A stretch of 9,256 bases of DNA from the NCBI GenBank assembly GCA_002469865.1, contig DKOD01000092.1, positions 4,046-13,301 of the forward strand, written 5' to 3'. The notes beneath the pieces are model-generated. The model saw only the letters and a list, made by a program, of their open reading frames with translations, ran no database searches and was not told where the DNA came from. The DNA comes from Alphaproteobacteria bacterium UBA7371. Lineage in GTDB: Bacteria > Pseudomonadota > Alphaproteobacteria > UBA8317. A program made the translations under genes and the position numbers. Below are positions 1 through 4,623 of this stretch, in pieces (position 1 is the stretch's first letter; each line of letters opens with the position of its first letter).

Positions 1-488
1 AGCTGACAATTCAACCGGCCTTCGGCAACATGAAATTGGAACAAAAGATGACAAGGGGGTAACGCCATATTGGGCAAATCCCCGACATTCCACGCAGAAA
101 TAATATGACGCCGGGAATAGGGGTTGTTTTTCAAATCTTCGATTAATTGGGCGATCTGGTCGTGCTCTTGGCCTTGGGCATCGCGCCAACGGCGCCACTG
201 AACCCCATATACGGGACCAAGATCACCATGTTCATCGGCCCATTCATTCCAAATCGACACCCCATGTTCCCGCAAATACGCAACATTACCCGTGCCTTTA
301 AGAAACCACAAAAGCTCATGCACAATGGATTTCCAATGAAGCTTTTTGGTGGTTACCATCGGAAAGCCGTCCGATAGATCAAACCTCATTTGATGGCCAA
401 AAATTCCCAAAGTTCCGGTTCCTGTGCGGTCCTCGCGACGCACACCTTCGTCAAGAATTTTTTGCATTAATTCGAGATACGACTGCAT
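1..488 (-). CDS. thyA: Thymidylate synthase ThyA (N-terminal part, runs off left edge)
   Basis: Methylates dUMP to dTMP using 5,10-methylene-tetrahydrofolate; cytosolic, the de novo source of thymidine nucleotides. My reverse-strand translation starts MQSYLELMQKILDEG and reads open for 162 codons to the window edge. It matches E. coli ThyA closely enough to keep the same numbering: phosphate-binding R21, the R126-R127 pair (which reaches the partner subunit's phosphate site in the family), and nucleophile C146 in the ALPPCH motif at 142-147. The C-terminal ~100 residues, with the Asp169/Asn177-type nucleotide and folate contacts, lie outside the window. The start is supported by a GGAGG ribosome-binding site four bases upstream (493-497 on the plus strand). 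It is transcribed divergently from ssrA, and its leader can fold into a two-tier hairpin (514-551). The family assignment is secure. Confidence 0.96.
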   Translation of the reverse strand, partial: MQSYLELMQKILDEGVRREDRTGTGTLGIFGHQMRFDLSDGFPMVTTKKLHWKSIVHELLWFLKGTGNVAYLREHGVSIWNEWADEHGDLGPVYGVQWRRWRDAQGQEHDQIAQLIEDLKNNPYSRRHIISAWNVGDLPNMALPPCHLLFQFHVAEGRLNCQ

Positions 489-513
489 GGAACCTCCGGG
501 GTTATTTTTAAGG

Positions 514-551
514 TGATGCCGCAACCCATGAATCGGGTGTCACTGGCATCA
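514..551 (-). promoter_or_regulatory. Two-tier inverted repeat in the thyA leader
   Basis: TGATGCC (514-520) is perfectly complementary to GGCATCA (545-551). Inside it, ACCC (524-527) pairs with GGGT (535-538) around a 7-nt loop. Internal loops of 3 and 6 nt separate the two helices. In the thyA transcript the structure would end about 17 bases before the GGAGG ribosome-binding site, so it could be a 5'-UTR element. As DNA it could be an operator. No U-run follows on either strand, so a terminator is unlikely. The pairing is seen; the function is inferred. Confidence 0.4.
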
Positions 552-567
552 ACAAAACAACATGACC

Positions 568-590
568 GCGGCATGGCCGCAAGCCTTGCG
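568..590. repeat. Two adjacent short inverted repeats upstream of ssrA
   Basis: GCGGC (568-572) and GCCGC (576-580) flank ATG. Overlapping on the right, CGCAAG (578-583) and CTTGCG (585-590) flank a single C, giving a 13-bp near-palindrome. They lie just before the presumed 5' end of the tmRNA precursor, where a promoter or operator would be expected. I cannot name a regulator, and a clean -35/-10 pair for ssrA is not obvious here; TTGTAT at 600-605 is the best -10-like hexamer. Confidence 0.3.
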
Positions 591-701
591 TAACATTTCT
601 TGTATCCGTGGGGCTAAGCGCTTATATTGACTGGTAATGGTAGTGAACCAAAGATTGGAATAGGCGAACCGGACGTGGCTTCGACGCCACCACCTCCACC
701 A

Positions 702-739
702 ACAGCGGCCGTTATTTATGGTTTTTGGCTGTTGCTGAT
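702..739 (+). other. Intervening segment removed from the tmRNA precursor
   Basis: These 38 bases separate the acceptor 3' CCA (699-701) from the coding-piece 5' end (740), so they should form the loop cut out when the permuted precursor matures into two RNAs. ACAGC (702-706) can pair with GCTGT (728-732), stacking a hairpin beyond the acceptor stem. By analogy with pre-tRNA, RNase P would make the 5' end at 740 and a 3' tRNA-processing nuclease would trim to CCA. The exact cut sites are inferred from the acceptor stem. Confidence 0.75.
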
Positions 740-824
740 GGGGGTGAATTGGGATCGACGGGCGTAATAAAGGGTCTAAGGCTACTCGGTGAGACACGCC
801 GTTAATGTTCAACAAGCAATAGTT

Positions 825-860
825 GCAAATGACAACGAAGCTTTGGCTGTTGCTGCCTAA
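825..860 (+). other. tmRNA proteolysis-tag reading frame (ANDNEALAVAA)
   Basis: Eleven codons from resume codon GCA (825-827) to TAA (858-860) encode ANDNEALAVAA. With the alanine carried by the tmRNA itself, the tag added to stalled proteins would be AANDNEALAVAA. The TAGTT just before GCA matches the usual upstream determinant of the resume codon. The AAND start is the SspB-contacting end in known tags, and the hydrophobic AVAA end is the ClpX recognition end, as in the Caulobacter-type tag. It has no start codon or ribosome-binding site because translation resumes here rather than initiates. Confidence 0.92.
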
Positions 861-959
861 CGGCAGTTAGCCTGAATAAAACTCCTAGCGGTTAAGACCC
901 TCTAGGCGGGGCCCGGGGGCGCCTGGCAACAGAAGCCCTCACTTTCCTCTCGGTTTTTC

Positions 960-987
960 TTGCCAAACATGGTGCAGGTTATTGTAA
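960..987 (+). promoter_or_regulatory. Possible promoter for sspB-fumC
   Basis: TTGCCA (960-965) and TTGTAA (982-987), 16 bases apart, resemble a -35/-10 pair and lie 43 bp before the sspB start. TTGCC (960-964) and GGCAA (988-992) are also inverted repeats. The match is only moderate, and read-through from ssrA is an alternative source of sspB mRNA. This is a weak call from sequence alone. Confidence 0.25.
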
Positions 988-1030
988 GGCAAGCTGCAGA
1001 AGCTTCGACACCAACCAAAGGCAGAAGATC

Positions 1031-1498
1031 ATGATGGATAGCATTGATTACAGCGCACTGATGCATGACGCCATGATTGGGGTGGTGCGCGCATGCCTTG
1101 AAGATGTCGAGGAATATGGCTTGCGCGGCGAAAATCATTTTTACATCACCGCCGTAACAACCCATGGCGGTGTGATCATTCCTGACCATCTTCGCGCCCG
1201 TTACCCAGAGGCCATCACCATTATTTTGCAGCACCAGTTTTCCGACCTGCGGGTTAATGATGATGGGTTTGGGGTGACTTTGCGTTTTGGCGGAAAACCT
1301 GAGCGCCTTTACTTCCCGTTTGAGGCGCTTATCAACTTCCGCGACCCGTCTGAACCGATGTTTTCCCTCCAATTTGAAGTGATGACGTCGGACCCAGAAG
1401 TCGCAGAACAAGCATCTGACACACAGCCAGGAAATTCATCAAATGCCGATGCTGAAGTGATCTCACTTGATGCATTTCGCAACAAACCAACCACTTAA
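1031..1498 (+). CDS. sspB: SspB-family adaptor delivering ssrA-tagged proteins to ClpXP
   Basis: SspB adaptors bind the N-terminal part of the ssrA tag and tether the substrate to ClpX, speeding degradation of tmRNA-tagged proteins in the cytosol. The 155-residue protein has the family core at about 10-116: the HFYIT strand (36-40), QHQFSDL (67-73) and FGVTLRFGG (80-88). A polar, disordered-looking linker (about 118-140) follows. The last segment, VISLDAFRN (143-151), looks like the C-terminal ClpX-binding motif of alphaproteobacterial SspB. Start choice: ATG codons lie at 1031 and 1034; AAAGG (1017-1021) favours 1031. It starts about 120 bp after the tmRNA on the same strand and is followed after 9 bp by fumC. 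The link to ssrA fits its job; co-transcription with fumC looks like operon economy. Family assignment is strong, and the ClpX-binding tail is by motif resemblance. Confidence 0.9.
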   Translation: MMDSIDYSALMHDAMIGVVRACLEDVEEYGLRGENHFYITAVTTHGGVIIPDHLRARYPEAITIILQHQFSDLRVNDDGFGVTLRFGGKPERLYFPFEALINFRDPSEPMFSLQFEVMTSDPEVAEQASDTQPGNSSNADAEVISLDAFRNKPTT

Positions 1499-1507
1499 GA
1501 GGATAAG

Positions 1508-2899
1508 ATGTCCATCACACGCACGGAAACCGATTCTTTTGGCCCTTTAGAGGTTGCCAATGACCGTTATTGGGGCGCGCAGACCCAGCGTTCATTGATC
1601 AATTTTGAAATTGCCGGTGAGACCATGCCCGTTGCCGTGGTCCGTGCACTTGGCGTGGTGAAGCATGCATGTGCAGCAGCCAATAAAGAACTTGGCACCC
1701 TTGATGCCCAGATTGCCGATGCCATCATTGCAGCGGCAACAGAAGTGCATCAGGGAAAACTTGATGATCATTTTCCCCTTGTGGTTTGGCAGACTGGCTC
1801 GGGCACACAATCAAACATGAATGCCAATGAGGTTATTTCCAACCGTGCTATTGAAATCTTGGGCGGTGTTGTTGGGTCCAAAGATCCGGTTCATCCCAAT
1901 GATCATGTGAATCGTTCCCAATCGTCCAACGACACATTCCCTACGGCCATGCATGTGGCTGCGATACAAGAAATGCAACGGGTCTTATTCCCAGGCATGG
2001 AACGCCTTTTGGCGGCCCTAGAAACAAAGGCTGAGGCATTTGAGGATATTGTTAAAATCGGCAGAACCCACACCATGGATGCAACGCCGCTCACACTTGG
2101 TCAGGAATTTGGTGGCTATGCCACACAAATTCGCTATGGCATTGCACGTATCAAGCGATCCATGGACGGGCTATTTGCTTTGGCACAAGGTGGCACGGCG
2201 GTGGGAACAGGGCTGAATTCCAAACCAGGCTTCGCCCAAATGGTTGCCGACCAAATTGCCCATATCACCAGCCTCCCCTTCACCACAGCGGAAAACAAAT
2301 TTGAAGCATTGGCGGCCCATGATGCTGTTGTCGAAGCATCTGGTGCCTTGAACACTGTGGCTGTGAGCCTCTTCAAAATTGCCAATGACATCCGCCTTCT
2401 TGGCTCTGGCCCACGTTGCGGGCTTGGTGAATTACGCCTTCCAGAAAACGAACCGGGCTCATCAATCATGCCCGGTAAGGTAAACCCCACCCAATGTGAG
2501 GCGGTAACCATGGTTTGCTGTGAAGTTATGGGCAACCACACCGCCGTCACCTTTGCAGGCAGCCAGGGGCATTTTGAATTAAACGTCTACAAACCTGTCA
2601 TGATCTGGAACTTGATCCGCTCCATTCGCTTGATTGGGGATGCCTGTGACAGCTTCGCCAAGAATTGTGTGGAAGGTATTGAAGCAGATAAGCCTCGCAT
2701 TGCTGACCTTCTGGAAAAGTCTTTGATGTTGGTCACCGCCCTCGCCCCGGAAATTGGTTATGACAACGCCACCAAAGTGGCCAAAACAGCCCACAAAAAT
2801 GGCACCACATTGCGTGAGGAAGCCATCAATCTTGGATTTGTTGATGAAGAAACCTTCGACCGCGTGGTGCGGCCTGAATTGATGATTGCGCCAAAATAA
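1508..2899 (+). CDS. fumC: Class II fumarate hydratase
   Basis: Reversibly hydrates fumarate to L-malate in the TCA cycle; an iron-independent homotetramer in the cytosol. The 463 residues are the usual class II length, and key residues fall at E. coli FumC positions: H129 in HPNDHVNRSQSSND (site B), T187-H188 in GRTH (the active-site region), and S318 in the superfamily signature GSSIMPGKVNP (317-327) on the catalytic loop. No cofactor-binding cysteine cluster is expected or needed. The start follows a strong AAGAGGA ribosome-binding site (1497-1503) that overlaps the sspB stop codon, so translation is probably linked to sspB. Its stop overlaps the ATG of the downstream small gene. Aspartase and argininosuccinate lyase share the fold, but the near-identical motifs and length favour fumarase. 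Confidence 0.96.
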   Translation: MSITRTETDSFGPLEVANDRYWGAQTQRSLINFEIAGETMPVAVVRALGVVKHACAAANKELGTLDAQIADAIIAAATEVHQGKLDDHFPLVVWQTGSGTQSNMNANEVISNRAIEILGGVVGSKDPVHPNDHVNRSQSSNDTFPTAMHVAAIQEMQRVLFPGMERLLAALETKAEAFEDIVKIGRTHTMDATPLTLGQEFGGYATQIRYGIARIKRSMDGLFALAQGGTAVGTGLNSKPGFAQMVADQIAHITSLPFTTAENKFEALAAHDAVVEASGALNTVAVSLFKIANDIRLLGSGPRCGLGELRLPENEPGSSIMPGKVNPTQCEAVTMVCCEVMGNHTAVTFAGSQGHFELNVYKPVMIWNLIRSIRLIGDACDSFAKNCVEGIEADKPRIADLLEKSLMLVTALAPEIGYDNATKVAKTAHKNGTTLREEAINLGFVDEETFDRVVRPELMIAPK

Positions 2900-3138
2900 T
2901 GAACCCCATTAAACGTTCGGTGACCATACGTGGGCACCGAACCTCCGTATCGTTGGAAGAAATTTTTTGGGTGGAGCTGCACCAAGAAGCCCATGAACGG
3001 GGCGTCACCCTTGCAGCCCTTATTGACGATATCGACCGCATCAGGGTGGAACAGGGCATGCTGTCAGGCTTGTCAGGGGCCTTGCGTGTCCATGTGGCCC
3101 AAAGGCTTAAAGCGGCCCAAACACCTTCCCAGGATTGA
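2899..3138 (+). CDS. Small ribbon-helix-helix domain protein, function unknown
   Basis: A 79-residue protein. The segment KRSVTIRGHRTSVSLEEIFW (5-24) continuing to about residue 48 resembles the ribbon-helix-helix 4 family (Pfam RHH_4): a basic beta strand followed by two helices. Ribbon-helix-helix proteins normally bind DNA as dimers through the strand, but the targets of this small family are not known to me. Its ATG shares one base with the fumC stop (TAATG), and no Shine-Dalgarno sequence of its own is visible, so it should depend on translational coupling from fumC. Its last 32 bp overlap the 3' end of the convergent FAD oxidase gene. The ORF is credible because of its domain and tight coupling; a regulatory role is inference. 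Confidence 0.75.
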   Translation: MNPIKRSVTIRGHRTSVSLEEIFWVELHQEAHERGVTLAALIDDIDRIRVEQGMLSGLSGALRVHVAQRLKAAQTPSQD

Positions 3139-4504
3139 GAATATTATTGGGATCAAGCGCGAGCTTTATTGTCTTCATGACGTCCACCGCAGGTCCCAAT
3201 TCACGCTTCAAGGCCTCTATTTTGCCCTCACCAATGCCATGCTCTCCGGTGCAAGTGCCCTCAAATCGCAATGCCCGGGCCAGCAAACGCTCGTTGAGGT
3301 CATGGGCTTGCTGCAATTCCTCCCGATCATCGGGGTTGATCATGATGGAAAGATGGAAATTGCCATCGCCAACATGGCCCACGATTGGCGCAATCAAACC
3401 AGAGCAAGCAATATCTTGCTTTGTTTCCAAAATGCATTCGGCAAGATGTGATATGGGCACACAGACATCGGTGGCCCATCCTTGGGTGCCAGGACGCAAT
3501 GTCCGGTTGGCATACCAAACGGAATGACGCGCCTTCCATAATTCATTTCGCTCTTCTTCCAGGCGTCCAAATTTGATGTTTTTCATGCCATGGGCTTCCG
3601 CAAGTTCTTGGAACATCTCGCTTTGCTCGGCAAGTTGCGCTTGGCTGCCTTGGAACTCCAAAAATAATGTGGGCGATACTTCGTGATCACTTTTGGAATA
3701 TTGGTTCACGGCCTGTATCTGCAATTCATCAAGCAGCTCGATCCGCCCCACAGCAAGCCCACATTGAAGAACATCAATCACGGTGTTCACCGCACCTTCC
3801 AGTGTTTCAAAAGGTGCCACTGCGGCCACCAAGCATTCTGGAATACCATGAAGCCTGACCGTCAATTGCGTGATAATGCCCAAAGTTCCTTCAGACCCGA
3901 CCAAAAGACGGGTCAAATCATACCCTGCTGAGGATTTCCGGGCTCTTTGTCCCGTCTTAATCACCCTGCCGTCGGCCATCACAGCGGTCAGGTTGATGAT
4001 ATTCTCGCGCATGGTTCCGTAGCGCACCGCATTGGTTCCTGAAGCCCTCGTCGCGGCCATGCCGCCTAGGGTTGCATCTGCGCCGGGATCTATTGGGAAG
4101 AATAACCCAGTACCACGAAGATGTTCATTTAATTGTTTTCTGGTAACCCCAGCTTGCACCACACAATCCAAATCGCCTTCATGAACGTGCAATATCTCAT
4201 TCATTTGCGAGAGGTCGAGGGTCAGGGCCCGGCCACCTGCCGGTGGCACCACATGGCCTTCCAAGGATGAACCCGCACCAAAACCAACAACCGGTCGGCC
4301 AAATTCATTGCATAGGGCAAGAATTTGGGACACCTCTTGGGTGCTTTTGGCAAAAGCCACAGCCGCAGGCATGCGGGGATGATGAAAAGATTCATCTTTG
4401 GCATGTTGTTCCAGCACCGATGGGTTCAAGCTCAAACGCTCCTCACCAACAATAGCCCGCAATGCGGCCAGCCATGTTTCATCTTCTGCTTTTTCTAGTC
4501 CCAT
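3107..4504 (-). CDS. FAD-linked D-2-hydroxyacid / D-lactate dehydrogenase (LDHD/Dld1-like)
   Basis: Probably oxidises D-lactate or a related D-2-hydroxyacid to the 2-oxoacid and passes electrons to the respiratory chain. The 465 residues hold an N-terminal vanillyl-alcohol-oxidase-type FAD domain (about 40-220): VVGFGAGSSLEGH (72-84), DPGADATLGGMAATRASGTN (139-158), RYGTMRENI (161-169) and GSEGTLGIIT (203-212). The C-terminal FAD-oxidase domain follows, with GHVGDGNFH (376-384) and CTGEHGIGEGK (418-428), whose H377, H384 and E421 fit the metal/substrate site. Long stretches resemble human LDHD. GlcD of glycolate oxidase is the close alternative, but no glcE or glcF lies beside it, so substrate is unproven. 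The start has an AAGGGA ribosome-binding site (4511-4516 on plus) six bases away. No signal peptide or membrane helix is seen. It converges on and overlaps the small upstream-strand gene. Confidence 0.87.
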   Translation of the reverse strand: MGLEKAEDETWLAALRAIVGEERLSLNPSVLEQHAKDESFHHPRMPAAVAFAKSTQEVSQILALCNEFGRPVVGFGAGSSLEGHVVPPAGGRALTLDLSQMNEILHVHEGDLDCVVQAGVTRKQLNEHLRGTGLFFPIDPGADATLGGMAATRASGTNAVRYGTMRENIINLTAVMADGRVIKTGQRARKSSAGYDLTRLLVGSEGTLGIITQLTVRLHGIPECLVAAVAPFETLEGAVNTVIDVLQCGLAVGRIELLDELQIQAVNQYSKSDHEVSPTLFLEFQGSQAQLAEQSEMFQELAEAHGMKNIKFGRLEEERNELWKARHSVWYANRTLRPGTQGWATDVCVPISHLAECILETKQDIACSGLIAPIVGHVGDGNFHLSIMINPDDREELQQAHDLNERLLARALRFEGTCTGEHGIGEGKIEALKRELGPAVDVMKTIKLALDPNNILNPGKVFGPL

Positions 4505-4623
4505 TTGTTTTCCCTTACCCCATGCATGGCGGTTGTCTCACCGCTTCTGATCCACCATCATACGAATCGTTATGACATTTGAATACCACGTGGCATTAGC
4601 CACACGGCCAATATTAGGATCCC
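4505..4623. promoter_or_regulatory. Divergent control region between the LDHD-like gene and uvrD
   Basis: These 119 bp must hold the start signals of two genes facing away from each other. Close to uvrD are CCACGTGG (4586-4593), an 8-bp palindrome, and GTGGC-ATTA-GCCAC (4590-4603), an inverted repeat overlapping it. The uvrD ribosome-binding site AGGA is at 4616-4619. I saw no alphaproteobacterial LexA-type GTTC-N7-GTTC box and no convincing -35/-10 pair. The repeats are seen; a regulatory role is inferred. Confidence 0.4.

Larger units (their letters stand above)
606..912 (+). ncRNA. ssrA: Two-piece (circularly permuted) transfer-messenger RNA
   Basis: tmRNA rescues ribosomes stalled on broken mRNA: charged with alanine, it enters the A site and supplies a short reading frame that tags the nascent protein. 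The gene is permuted. The acceptor half comes first, with T stem GTGGC/GCCAC (675-679/686-690) and 3' CCA at 699-701. The half with the 5' acceptor strand, pseudoknot 1 and tag frame follows from 740. Acceptor strand GGGGGTG (740-746) pairs with CACCTCC (691-697); the third pair is G742-U695, matching the G3-U70 alanine identity element. Other joining helices are GGGCTAA (611-617) with TTAGCCT (867-873), and GGTAG (639-643) with CTACT (782-786). Pseudoknot 1 can form from CGGTG/CGCCG (787-791/797-801), and a pk2-like CCTAG/CTAGG (884-888/902-906) lies near the 3' end. Outer ends are approximate. Two-piece tmRNA is the known alphaproteobacterial arrangement. Confidence 0.93.

Noticed and set aside
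549..815. 88-residue minus-strand ORF across the tmRNA region
   Set aside because: It is antisense to base-paired tmRNA structure, has no recognisable domain, and its bases are explained by the acceptor stem, T arm and intervening loop.
904..958. Intrinsic terminator for ssrA
   Set aside because: The G/C hairpin candidates overlap or adjoin pk2 and the T-run is about 28 bases too far away, so the usual hairpin-plus-U-tract pattern is absent.
902..1411. 169-residue minus-strand ORF
   Set aside because: It lies opposite the sspB core, which has clear family motifs and a ribosome-binding site; the antisense protein looks like no known family.
2930..3451. 173-residue plus-strand ORF
   Set aside because: It is out of frame with the ribbon-helix-helix gene and then antisense to the conserved C-terminal half of the LDHD-like gene.
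3107..4504. Calling this gene glcD (glycolate oxidase subunit)
   Set aside because: No glcE or glcF neighbours are present and the motifs follow single-subunit LDHD/Dld1 enzymes more closely.
4505..4623. LexA box controlling uvrD
   Set aside because: Neither GTTC-N7-GTTC nor its complement was found in the spacer.
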